From: JAHECQ01 sp963775125
Lineage (GTDB): Bacteria > Actinomycetota > Acidimicrobiia > Acidimicrobiales > SZUA-35
DNA: 64,000 nucleotides
NCBI GenBank assembly: GCA_963775125.1
Contig: CAVZHQ010000002.1
Location: 186,001 to 250,000 of the forward strand
Direction: 5' to 3'
In this document: piece by piece, positions 56,643-64,000 of the stretch
Layout: each line of letters begins with the position of its first letter
Numbering within the stretch: position 1 is the first letter of the stretch
Notes under the pieces: generated by a model
Databases searched by the model: none
What the model saw: the letters and a program-made list of their open reading frames with translations, nothing else
What the model was told of the DNA's origin: nothing
Translations under genes and position numbers: made by a program

Positions 56643-57221
56643 TCAGCGTCCGCCGACGATCGGCGACGACGGTGCTCCGCCGGTCAGGCAACCCGGCGCG
56701 TGGTAGTCAGGACGGAGCAGCGGGTTGTGGTTGGCGGCGTACCAGTTGGCCGTGGCCGAACCGTCGGCCGTCGAACCTCCGAGAGCGAGGGCCGTCCGGC
56801 CGACTGCCCACATCGCCACGCACTCGGTCTCCGCTTCGCTCTGATGACCGACGAGGTGGGCCAACTCGTGGGTCAGGATCATGATGCCCAAGCGGGTGTC
56901 GCGACCTGCAGGATCGTCCGACCACCGGAGAGCATCCGCGCACACGGACCAGGAGAGCTGCGCCGTATCGGAGCCCCACTCGACGTACCCGGGGTGGACC
57001 GACATGTTGAGAAGCGTGTCCCACCAGCGTTCGCAGTGGATGCCCAGGTCGGGTCGGCCCGTCACCGTCACGGCGACCTCGGTGAGTTGTCGGTCCCGCT
57101 GTGCCCCAATCACCTCGACCCCCAGGTTGACGACGACGAACGCAGCGAACGCCCAGCGCCAGAACCGCGTCGAGGCCCGAGTCCTCGGTCGGAGCTCTCG
57201 TTCGAGCACGGTCGCTGCCAT
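56643..57221 (-). CDS. Membrane-anchored protein with HExxH zinc-peptidase motif
   Basis: 192 residues with an N-terminal anchor (about residues 21-40) and a motif HELAHLVGH at 118-126 (HExxHxxxH), followed by SEAETECVAMWAV, with an acidic residue that could complete a zincin site. Four cysteines (63, 94, 134 and near 181) may pair outside the membrane. Looks like a small extracytoplasmic metalloprotease-like protein; no family recognised. Confidence 0.72.
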   Translation of the reverse strand: MAATVLERELRPRTRASTRFWRWAFAAFVVVNLGVEVIGAQRDRQLTEVAVTVTGRPDLGIHCERWWDTLLNMSVHPGYVEWGSDTAQLSWSVCADALRWSDDPAGRDTRLGIMILTHELAHLVGHQSEAETECVAMWAVGRTALALGGSTADGSATANWYAANHNPLLRPDYHAPGCLTGGAPSSPIVGGR

Positions 57222-57378
57222 ACCAGGGTCATCGACCGATTCAGCCGTCCTCTGAACCAGCAGCTGAGTCTCCAGCGGCTGAGGTGGCCAAAGGCTGACG
57301 TGGTGTGAAGCCGGCGCCAGCTACTACCTTGCCCTTGGGCCGATCGTGGCTCGTCCTCTCTCAAGAAGGTGAATGCTC

Positions 57379-58626
57379 ATGAACGAAGCCTTGATCATCG
57401 ATGCGTGCCGGACCCCTCGGGGCGTTGGCAAGGCAGGGAAGGGAGCGTTGGCCGACATCCATCCCCAGCAGCTCGGCGCAACCGTGCTGGCTGCCCTCCG
57501 CGACCGAAACGACCTCGACACCTCGACGGTCGACGACGTCATCTTCGGTACGAGCATGCAGGTCGGCACCCAGGGCGGCGACCTGGCCCGCATGGCGCTG
57601 CTCGATGCCGGGTATGACACGAAGGCATCGGGTGTCACCCTCGACCGGTTCTGCGGATCGGGTATCACCACCACCAACCTCGCCGCAGCATCGATCATGT
57701 CGGGCATGGAGGACATCGTCATCGCCGGCGGCTGCGAGATGATGTCGTTGCACCCGGCGCTCGGTGCCGCGCAGCAAAGCGTTCGCGGTCCGCTGATGGA
57801 CGCCGGCAACGAGCGGCTCCGGGCGCGTCACCCACAGACCCACCAGGGTGTTGCCGCCGACGCCATCGCCACCATCGAGGGCATCTCACGCGAGGCGCTC
57901 GATCAGTTGGCGTTCGTATCTCAGCAACGGGCAGCACGGGCCATCGGCGAGGGCCGCTTCGACCGGAGTCTCGTGCCGGTCTTCCACGAAGACGGCACGC
58001 TGGCCCTCGATCACGAAGAGTTCCCGCGCCCGACCACGACGCTCGAAGGACTCGCCAACCTCGGCGCATCCTTCGCCGCCATGGCCGACATCGACCTCGA
58101 CGGTCAGGGCACGACGCTCCGTTCGATGGTGCTCGCCCGTTACCCCGGCCTCGCGATCGAGCACGTGCACCACGCAGGCAACAGCTCTGGAGTCGTCGAT
58201 GGTGCTGCCGCCATCCTGCTGGCCAGCCCCGCCGCAGCTGCAGCCAACGGCTGGAAGGCACGGGCCCGCGTCGTTGCCGCCGTCAACATGGGCGATGATC
58301 CGACGCTGATGCTCAACGCTCCGGTGCCGGCGGCCCGTAAGGCGCTCTCGCGTGCCGGGCTGACCGTCGATGACATCGACCTGTTCGAGATCAACGAAGC
58401 CTTCGCCGTCGTCGCCGAGAAGTTCATCCGTGACCTCGATCTCGACCGGGACAAAGTCAACGTCAACGGTGGCGCGATGGCGCTCGGTCACCCGATTGCC
58501 GCCACGGGCGCCATGCTCATCGGCACCGTGCTCGACGAGCTCGAACGCACCAACGGACGCTACGGCCTGGTGACCATGTGCGCCGCCGGCGGCATGGCCC
58601 CCGCCATCATCATCGAACGCGTCTGA
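57379..58626 (+). CDS. Acetyl-CoA acetyltransferase (thiolase)
   Basis: 415 residues. The nucleophile Cys about 92 lies in DRFCGSGITT; the motifs INEAFAVVAEKF, GGAMALGHPIAATGA and the C-terminal Cys of VTMCAAGGMAPA are intact. A degradative or biosynthetic thiolase for acyl-CoA. The second ATG at 57379 is favoured over 57373 because AGAAGG ends nine bases before it. Followed by a palindromic repeat. Confidence 0.94.
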   Translation: MNEALIIDACRTPRGVGKAGKGALADIHPQQLGATVLAALRDRNDLDTSTVDDVIFGTSMQVGTQGGDLARMALLDAGYDTKASGVTLDRFCGSGITTTNLAAASIMSGMEDIVIAGGCEMMSLHPALGAAQQSVRGPLMDAGNERLRARHPQTHQGVAADAIATIEGISREALDQLAFVSQQRAARAIGEGRFDRSLVPVFHEDGTLALDHEEFPRPTTTLEGLANLGASFAAMADIDLDGQGTTLRSMVLARYPGLAIEHVHHAGNSSGVVDGAAAILLASPAAAAANGWKARARVVAAVNMGDDPTLMLNAPVPAARKALSRAGLTVDDIDLFEINEAFAVVAEKFIRDLDLDRDKVNVNGGAMALGHPIAATGAMLIGTVLDELERTNGRYGLVTMCAAGGMAPAIIIERV

Positions 58627-58635
58627 GTCCCCGCC

Positions 58636-58689
58636 CCGGATCGGGAGTGTGACGGTGCCGTTTCCGGCACGCGCGCACTCCCGATCCGG
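58636..58689. repeat. Palindromic repeat, family B, copy 2
   Basis: Outer arms CCGGATCGGGAGTG (58636-58649) and CACTCCCGATCCGG (58676-58689) enclose an inner hairpin GTGCCG-TTTC-CGGCAC. It shares the ATCGGGAGTGTG outer arm and the G(T)GCCG...CGGCAC inner hairpin with copy 1 at 27147, and lies at convergent gene ends, ten bases after the thiolase stop. Confidence 0.85.
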
Positions 58690-58703
58690 CGGTCTTCGAC
58701 GGC

Positions 58704-59267
58704 TCAGCGGGCGGGCCGGAGGTCGTCGAGGTCGAGCAGTCGGGAGATGCGAGGGTCGCTCGCACCCAAGTAGTGGGCCAGCACGCCGGCAACGGCCTCG
58801 ACATCGAGCGTGCCGGCGGCGGCCATCTCCTCGAGATCAGCCCAATCCTTGGTGCGATCGAAGAAGGCCTTGAACACCGCAAGGTCTCGACACGCCAGAA
58901 AGGGGACCTCGGTTCCACCGAACGGTTCCGTGCGCACTCGACCTCGGGTCGCAACATGGAAGTCGGTGGTGTCGAAGAAGACGTCGACCGGGGTCCTCTC
59001 CCACCACAGCCGGGTCTGGCCGTCGGCTGCGATTCGAGCCCGGTCATCGTCGGTGACCTCAACGCCTGGGGGCAGGGCCGCGAGGACCTCGCCCGCCTTT
59101 GACACATCGACGAACAGGTTGATGTCGATGTCGATCGTGGCTCGGGCCCGCTGGGTGCACCACGCAAGGGCCAGCGCACCACCGAAGGCGTGGGGAACGT
59201 CCGCTGACTCCAGCGCCCGATGGAGAGCGACGATGCGCTCGACCAGATTGGTGGGCCGAGGAGTCAT
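58704..59267 (-). CDS. Nucleotidyltransferase-like toxin (AbiEii-type family)
   Basis: 187 residues. Helical start, then AFGGALALAW and RATIDIDINLFVD, the GG...DxD arrangement of the NTase fold (Asp46, Asp48), and VDVFFDTTDFH as the third acidic strand. With the upstream XRE-like protein, the order antitoxin then toxin, and a four-base overlap (59264-59267), this looks like a type IV AbiE-like or MenAT-like toxin-antitoxin pair. Confidence 0.8.
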   Translation of the reverse strand: MTPRPTNLVERIVALHRALESADVPHAFGGALALAWCTQRARATIDIDINLFVDVSKAGEVLAALPPGVEVTDDDRARIAADGQTRLWWERTPVDVFFDTTDFHVATRGRVRTEPFGGTEVPFLACRDLAVFKAFFDRTKDWADLEEMAAAGTLDVEAVAGVLAHYLGASDPRISRLLDLDDLRPAR

Positions 59268-59575
59268 CGGCCGAACACCGGTGCATTCAGCAACGGGGCG
59301 TGTCGCGCCGGGAACTGCTCAGCCAACTGCAGTACTGCTTCGAGTTCCTCTCCTCTGGGCATCTCGGCGCCACCATCGATCCGGGCGCTGAGCTCGACGT
59401 CGGCCCGAAAGCCGGCGGCCCGGATGAGACGATCGAGGGTTGCGGTCGTCGGGATCTTGCGACCGGCCTCGTAGGCAGCGATCGTCGAATGCGAAGTGCC
59501 GGCCAGCTCGGCCAACGCCCGCAGCGACAGCCCGGACCGGCGACGGCATTCAGCGATCACGACCGCAGCGTTCAT
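59264..59575 (-). CDS. XRE-family helix-turn-helix protein (putative antitoxin)
   Basis: 103 residues. An HTH of XRE/Cro type (RRRSGLSLRALAELAGTSHSTIAAYEAGRKIPTTATLDRL) is followed by a C-terminal tail rich in Glu and Pro that likely contacts the toxin. The ATG at 59575 is preceded by the operator at 59603-59620. Directly coupled to the nucleotidyltransferase gene. Confidence 0.85.
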   Translation of the reverse strand: MNAAVVIAECRRRSGLSLRALAELAGTSHSTIAAYEAGRKIPTTATLDRLIRAAGFRADVELSARIDGGAEMPRGEELEAVLQLAEQFPARHAPLLNAPVFGR

Positions 59576-59602
59576 GCCTCCACGTTACCCGGACTTCAGG
59601 GT

Positions 59603-59620
59603 GGTATCCAATCGGATACC
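59603..59620 (-). promoter_or_regulatory. Operator of the XRE/nucleotidyltransferase pair
   Basis: Perfect palindrome GGTATCC-AATC-GGATACC (seven-base arms, four-base centre) 28 bases upstream of the XRE start. Strong symmetry next to an HTH gene is typical of autoregulated toxin-antitoxin operons. It also lies just beyond the stop (59634) of the upstream CsoR-like gene, so the two units are separate. Confidence 0.65.
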
Positions 59621-59633
59621 GCTAGACGCCTGG

Positions 59634-59909
59634 TCACCGGAGGCTGAGGAAGAGCTTCTCCATCTGATCGGGGGACATGCCCTCGGCCTCAGCGGCGTCG
59701 GGGTCGGCGAGGCAGTGGCGCATTCCGGCGACCATCAGCCGAAGACCGGCTTTGTGCAGCGCAGCCTGGGCTGCGGTGAGCTGGGTGACGACCGTCTTGC
59801 AGTCGGCGCCCTCCTCGATCAGCCGCTGCACGCCGCGCACCTGCCCTTCGGCCCGGCGAAGCCGTTTCACTACTTCCTCGGAGACCTCGTCGGGAAACTG
59901 CATGGTCAT
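59634..59909 (-). CDS. CsoR/CstR-family repressor lacking the copper His ligand
   Basis: 91 residues of the DUF156 fold: VVKRLRRAEGQVRGVQRLIEEGADCKTVVTQLTAAQAALH, then VAGMRHCLADPD. Cys37 and Cys66 are 29 residues apart as in CstR and CsoR, but the residue that is His in CsoR is Gly62. This ligand set fits a CstR-like persulfide sensor or another metal more than Cu(I). Starts at 59909 (or the in-frame ATG 59903). A TATAAC -10-like box four bases before the start suggests a leaderless message. Confidence 0.85.
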   Translation of the reverse strand: MTMQFPDEVSEEVVKRLRRAEGQVRGVQRLIEEGADCKTVVTQLTAAQAALHKAGLRLMVAGMRHCLADPDAAEAEGMSPDQMEKLFLSLR

Positions 59910-59915
59910 GAGGTT

Positions 59916-59931
59916 ATACCCCCTCTGGTAT
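59916..59931 (-). promoter_or_regulatory. CsoR-type operator upstream of the CstR-like gene
   Basis: ATACC-CCCTCT-GGTAT, with five-base arms. It overlaps the TATAAC -10-like box and the start of the gene at 59909. Same arms as the sites at 11616 and 62182, so autorepression by the encoded protein is likely. Confidence 0.65.
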
Positions 59932-59956
59932 GACGTCTGCGGGGTGCCGGCACATC

Positions 59957-62131
59957 TCAGTGGCTGAAGTTCACATGCGGGAGGATCCGTTGAAGCCAGT
60001 TGGGCGCGTACCAGTTCTTCTCCCCGAGGAGGGCCATCGTGGCCGGGACCAGCATCACTCGAACGACCGTGGCATCGAGCAGGACGGCCATGGCCAGCGT
60101 GAGGCCCAACTCCGTGGGGGGAATGGGTCCGGTGACGCCGAAGGCGACGAACACGATGATCATGATGATTGCAGCGTTGGTGATCGGCCGTCCGGTCCGA
60201 GCGATGCCCTCGCCGATCGCTCTGCGAGTGTCGCCCGTTGCCTCGTACCGCTCCTTGATCGCGGCCAGCAGGAACAACTGGTAGTCCATCGACAGACCGA
60301 AGAGCAGCGCGAAGAAGAACAGTGGTGCCCAGGCATCGACGAAACCTTGCGGTTCGATCCCGATGAGGTCTGCGCCGTAGCCACGCTGGAAGACCAGGGT
60401 TGCGAATCCGAACGCTGCGCCCACCGTCACCAGGTTCATGACGATGGAGAACGTTGCGATGACCACGCTGCGGAACACCACCAGCAGGAGCACGAAGGCA
60501 ACAACGAGGATGACGGCAATGGCGTAGGGCGCGCGGTCGACCAGCACCTGGGTGAGGTCGTGGTTCTGGCCGGCGGGCCCGCCGACCTTCGCACTCGGCA
60601 CCGTCGAATCGAGGTCTGCCCGAAGGGCTTCGACCATGTCAGCCGTCGCCGGGTCGTCGATCTGCGTTCCGGGAATGACGCGAACCACGACCCGACCCGA
60701 CGTCGCCGGAGCGGTGATGACGGCGGCGTCGACGACGTTGTCGACGCCTGACGCAATGTCGAGCACGCGCTCGGCATCGACCGCATCGACGGTGATGAAC
60801 GCGGGGCCGGCGGCGCCGGGACCGAACGACTCGACCACCATGTCGTAGCCATCGCGGCTGGTTCGACCAGCATCGACGACCCGGGCACCAGGCATTCCAA
60901 GCTTCATTCCGAAGGCGGGCACGATCAGCGCGCCCAGGAGCACCAGGCCGACGGCCAGGGTGCGGCCAGGGCGGCGCAATGCGGCGCCCGTCCACTTGGC
61001 CCAACGACCCTCGGCGACCAGGTCCGGGTCGGTCTCACCCCGAGCGACGAGCACTCGGTCACCCATGGCGACGAGCACGGCGGGCAGGAGGGTCAGGGCG
61101 GCGAGCGCTACGGCGATCACCGAGATGATCATTCCCAGCGCCATCGTCTGGAACACCATCACCGGGACGAGGAACACCGCAGCGAGCGACAGCACGACGG
61201 TCAGCGCCGAGAGGAACACCGCCTTGCCCGATGTGGACATCGCGTTCTCGATCGCCTTGATGGCGTCCTTGCCCTCAGCCCGCTCCTCCCGATAGCGAGA
61301 CACGATGAACAGGCTGTAGTCGATCCCGACAGCGAGGCCGATCATCATCGAGAAGTTCATCGACCACACCGACACCGGGGTCACCGAGCCGATGAGGTAG
61401 AGCGATGCGAAGCCGGTAGCGATGCCGGCGAGTGCCAGGATCAGCGGGATGCCGGCGGCGATCATGGCGCCGAAGGCGATGAAGAGCATGATGAGCGTCG
61501 GGAGCCCGGAGAGAAGCTCGGCCTTGTGCAACGCCTCTTCGTTCATCTCGTTGAAGTCAGCCCAGACCGGCCACTCGCCGGTGACTTCAGCCTGTCCGCC
61601 CTCGGTCAGTTGGAGGCCGGTCACGTAGTGCGCCAGCTCCCCCGCTGCTTCCGGGCGGTCCTTGTCCTCCCCGATCTCTTGTTCGACGGGGAGCAACGCC
61701 GTCAGTCCGTCGCGCGAGATCAACCCGGCTTCGGGCGGCATGGTCAAGGGATTCACGACCGACAAGACTCTCGGCCCTTCCTCCAGCTCGGCGGCGAGGG
61801 CCAGCAGCCCGTCAGGGTTCTCGGCGATCGGCGTGGCCTGGCGATAGACGACGATGGGGTTCTCGGCTCCCATCGCAGGGAAGTCGGCCCGCAGCTCGAG
61901 GCGAACCTGTTCCGCGACGGAGCCCTTCGCGTCCCAACCGGCACCGGACAGGGTGTTGGTCAAGGTCAGCGCCAACGGTGCAGCAGCAAGCGTCACCGCC
62001 AGCCAGATCAGCATCACCGCTCGGCGGTGGCGGGCCATCGACGCGGCCAGTCGGGAGAACAACGCCCGCTCGTCGGGGTCGGGTGACGGTTCGTGGCCTG
62101 CAGGCAGGATCACGTCGACAACTGAACTCAT
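59957..62131 (-). CDS. MMPL/RND-family transporter
   Basis: 724 residues with two RND-like halves: a short cytosolic N-terminus, first helix (AVMLIWLAVTLAAAPLALTL), a large periplasmic loop, helices such as LLSGLPTLIMLFIAFGAMI, the highly conserved GIDYSLFIVSRYREER and its C-terminal counterpart GLSMDYQLFLLAAIKERYE, both typical of MMPL proteins. A lipid or siderophore-like exporter is the usual role. The ATG at 62131 is preceded by GGAGG. The upstream operator at 62182 makes it a likely member of the CstR/CsoR-like regulon. Confidence 0.93.
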   Translation of the reverse strand: MSSVVDVILPAGHEPSPDPDERALFSRLAASMARHRRAVMLIWLAVTLAAAPLALTLTNTLSGAGWDAKGSVAEQVRLELRADFPAMGAENPIVVYRQATPIAENPDGLLALAAELEEGPRVLSVVNPLTMPPEAGLISRDGLTALLPVEQEIGEDKDRPEAAGELAHYVTGLQLTEGGQAEVTGEWPVWADFNEMNEEALHKAELLSGLPTLIMLFIAFGAMIAAGIPLILALAGIATGFASLYLIGSVTPVSVWSMNFSMMIGLAVGIDYSLFIVSRYREERAEGKDAIKAIENAMSTSGKAVFLSALTVVLSLAAVFLVPVMVFQTMALGMIISVIAVALAALTLLPAVLVAMGDRVLVARGETDPDLVAEGRWAKWTGAALRRPGRTLAVGLVLLGALIVPAFGMKLGMPGARVVDAGRTSRDGYDMVVESFGPGAAGPAFITVDAVDAERVLDIASGVDNVVDAAVITAPATSGRVVVRVIPGTQIDDPATADMVEALRADLDSTVPSAKVGGPAGQNHDLTQVLVDRAPYAIAVILVVAFVLLLVVFRSVVIATFSIVMNLVTVGAAFGFATLVFQRGYGADLIGIEPQGFVDAWAPLFFFALLFGLSMDYQLFLLAAIKERYEATGDTRRAIGEGIARTGRPITNAAIIMIIVFVAFGVTGPIPPTELGLTLAMAVLLDATVVRVMLVPATMALLGEKNWYAPNWLQRILPHVNFSH

Positions 62132-62181
62132 GATGGCGTCCTCCACGACGTCTTGGCATGCGCATCGCATTGCTCGAAAGC

Positions 62182-62197
62182 ATACCCCCCAGGGTAT
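62182..62197 (-). promoter_or_regulatory. CsoR-type operator upstream of the MMPL gene
   Basis: ATACCC-CCCA-GGGTAT, the same six-base arms as at 11616 with a four-base centre, 51 bases upstream of the MMPL start. The arms contain TATACC/TATGCT stretches that could serve as a -10 on the minus strand. Probably bound by one of the two CsoR-family proteins in this window. Confidence 0.7.
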
Positions 62198-62250
62198 AAG
62201 GTGACGCAACCCCGGCGAGCCAAATAGCATCGAGAGACGGATCGCCATCA

Positions 62251-62520
62251 GTCACCGGCCCCATGTTCCAGACGTTGCACCTCATGTTCGAGACGCAGGT
62301 ACAACGAGTTGGCGCTCGCAGTCGACCTCATCGCCGAACGCATCCGATCACTCGGGGCACCCGCCCCCGCCGGCTACCGGGAGTTCGCGGCCTTGTCCTC
62401 GGTCACCGAAGACGACGATCGGCCCGACGCCACCGAGATGATTCGTCGTCTCGTCAAGGGCCAGGAGACCGTCGCCCGAACGGCACGTTCGGTGTTCCCG
62501 GCGGTCGAGCACGCCCACCA
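62251..62520 (+). pseudogene. Fragment of a Dps-like ferritin gene
   Basis: Reads VTGPMFQTLHLMFETQ from 62251, then, after one extra base near 62301, YNELALAVDLIAERIRSLG, FAALSSVTEDDDRPDATEM and IRRLVKGQETVARTARSVFPAVEHAH. This is the middle of the Dps family (DNA-binding ferritin-like protein of starvation). The first part before VTGPMF, where Dps has its tail and first metal ligands, and the last helix after VEHAH are absent. No start codon. Likely a truncated relic between the MMPL operator and the esterase. Confidence 0.72.
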
Positions 62521-62521
62521 G

Positions 62522-64000
62522 TCAATTCGACCGGGGGCTCACCGTCCGGCGCAGAACGGTGAGCACTTCGCTCCACGCAGCCGACTGGGGGTCGATGACG
62601 TCGAAGTGGTCGGCGTCATCGATGACTCGCACGTCGACGTTCGGATGCGATGCAGCGTCCAACGCCTGGGACACGGGCACGATGTCGTCGTCGGTCCCGT
62701 GGAAGAGCACGACAGTGCCGATCGACAGGTCGGGCTGCGCTGTGGCGTAACCTTCCTCGACTTCCTTGGGTCGGCCGCCGATCAGTTGATCGGTCGCTCG
62801 TCCTCCAAGTCCGAGATCGGACGCGGCCCGGAGGTCCGTGACCGCCGCAAGTCCGACGGCGAGCAAGGGTTCGACGGCCGGGCCTCCGCCCATCGCCTCG
62901 GGCGCGAATCCCGCGCGGCCGTTGGCCCAAAGGGCAAGATGTCCGCCGGCCGAGTGGCCGACGACAAGCACCCGATCGGTGTCGAGGTTGTGGTCGGTTG
63001 CCAGGTCCGCCAGTTCGTCGATTCCAGTTGCGACATCGAGCAGGGTTCCCGGAAAGCCGCCACCGTTCTGCCCCACCCGCCGGTATTCGAGGTTCCAGAC
63101 GGCGAAGCCCTCGTCGACGAGGCTGTCGACCAACGGGTCCATCAAGTCGGCCGCGTAGTCGCTGCGCCAGAAGCCCCCATGAAGAAGCACCACCACCGGT
63201 ACCGGGTCGGCGGCGACCGGAACGGTCAGGAACCCGTGTTGCTCGGTATCCGGCGCCGTAGGCGATCTTCACAGGATCGGCCGGGCCGAGAACGATCGCT
63301 GCGTGCTCGGCCAACAGGAGGTCACTCACGCCGAAGCGAATCGCTTCCTGCATCGGACCGACCGCCTCCTCTTGGCGACCGGCCTGATGGAGCGCCCAGG
63401 CGTACGCATGCGCCACCTTCACGTTCGCCGGTCGTTCGCCGTACAAGATCTCGGCCAGACGGAGCCCGTCATCCACGTTGCCCCACGAGCTCGCAAACAG
63501 CGGGACACTCGGATCGACACCGAATCCCGCTTCGTGCTCGCCGAGCGCAGCTGAAGTCACCGCGTTCGCCGCCTCGTCCGCCGTTCGATCGTCGCCGAGT
63601 CTCCGGCTGGCCTCGGCCAGAAGCATGAGGGCACCGGTGTCGCCGGGGTGTTCCAGAAGCACCTGCTCGGCGATCGCCCTTGCCCCCGACACATCCCCCT
63701 GGCGAATCAACACCTGGCCCTGACCTGTTCTGCCGGCCGGCTTCGTCGGATCGCCGGCGTGCGCCTGCTGGAAGTGCTCGGCGGCCGAGGTCACGTCACC
63801 TTGAGCGAGGAACACCTCACCCAGGAATCCTTCGACACGAGTGGTCTCGTACTCCAGGCCGGCTGCGGCGGATCGTGCGAGGAACATCGCTTCCACCGCC
63901 CCCGTGGGGTCGCCGGTCAATTGGCGAAGATAGGACAGACGGCTGTAGGCCTCCAGGCCCGGGCGAAGGGCGAGCAGCTTGTCGAGTTGCCGTTCCGCCT
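62522..64000 (-). CDS. TPR-repeat protein fused to an alpha/beta esterase, partial, frameshifted
   Basis: The gene enters from the right edge. The upstream part (about 64000 to 63275) is a TPR-like solenoid (LAQGDVTSAAEHFQQAHAGDPTKPAGRTG; VKVAHAYAWALHQAGRQEEAVGPMQEAI). It continues in frame into PVKIAYGA, then one extra base near 63252 gives DTEQHGFLTVPVAADPVPVVVLLHGGFWRSDY, an esterase with GHSAGGHLALW (Ser), LFHGTDDDIVP (Asp) and DADHFDVI (His). A GTG at 63272 (VKIAYGAD) could instead start a separate esterase gene. Whether the two parts are fused or adjacent is open. Confidence 0.75.

Overview
The window is high-GC DNA from a free-living actinobacterium. The gene content suggests Acidimicrobiia: many CaiB-type CoA-transferases, F420-type luciferase-like oxidoreductases, a PPOX/F420 reductase, acyl-CoA enzymes, a UvrD2-like helicase with an HRDC end, DUF808 and CsoR-family sensors. 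This taxonomic placement is inferred from content, not from a marker gene. No rRNA, tRNA, CRISPR array, integrase or transposase was seen. At least ten genes need one-base corrections to read through. Most of these corrections are apparent single-base insertions, so the sequence looks like an incompletely polished long-read or metagenome assembly.

Layout. 0-11.5 kb: an MFS exporter divergent from an LLM oxidoreductase, a DUF4126 membrane protein, an acyl-CoA ligase, a two-domain CoA-transferase, a flavin monooxygenase, a decayed metallophosphatase and a GMC oxidoreductase. Copies of a palindromic repeat separate several of these genes. 11.6-15.3 kb: a copper operon of copZ, a periplasmic-type protein, copA and csoR behind a CsoR-type operator. 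15.3-26.7 kb: lipid and xenobiotic catabolism, with an acyl-CoA dehydrogenase, an epoxide hydrolase, two CaiB proteins, a PTPS-like protein, a glycoside hydrolase, then a leftward cluster (MetE-like, SDR, Rieske oxygenase, thiolase-like, DUF35) that resembles an Ltp2/DUF35 retro-aldolase pathway.

28.3-32.5 kb is the most unusual region. Two paralogous, extremely acidic, repeat-bearing proteins of 246-247 residues bracket carboxynorspermidine synthase and carboxynorspermidine decarboxylase, all on the minus strand. Each acidic gene follows a similar C/G-tract inverted-repeat element, and a related element precedes a 96-residue orphan gene at 52.17 kb.

32.6-46.6 kb: an alpha/beta hydrolase, CaiB, a secreted PhoX/DUF839 beta-propeller protein, a PPOX enzyme, hemerythrin, an Fe3+ ABC transporter split over convergent units, a UvrD-type helicase, an ornithine-cyclodeaminase-like protein and an MFS protein. 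46.6-58.6 kb: SnoaL, an APH-like kinase, LLM, P450, SDR, a PHB-depolymerase-like lipoprotein, a haem-binding-domain protein, enoyl-CoA hydratase plus a deleted paralogue, DUF808, SRPBCC, an HExxH membrane protein and a thiolase. 58.7-64 kb: an XRE/nucleotidyltransferase toxin-antitoxin-like pair with its own operator, a CstR-like sensor and an MMPL exporter that share the ATACC...GGTAT operator type of the copper operon, a Dps fragment, and a TPR-esterase gene running off the end.
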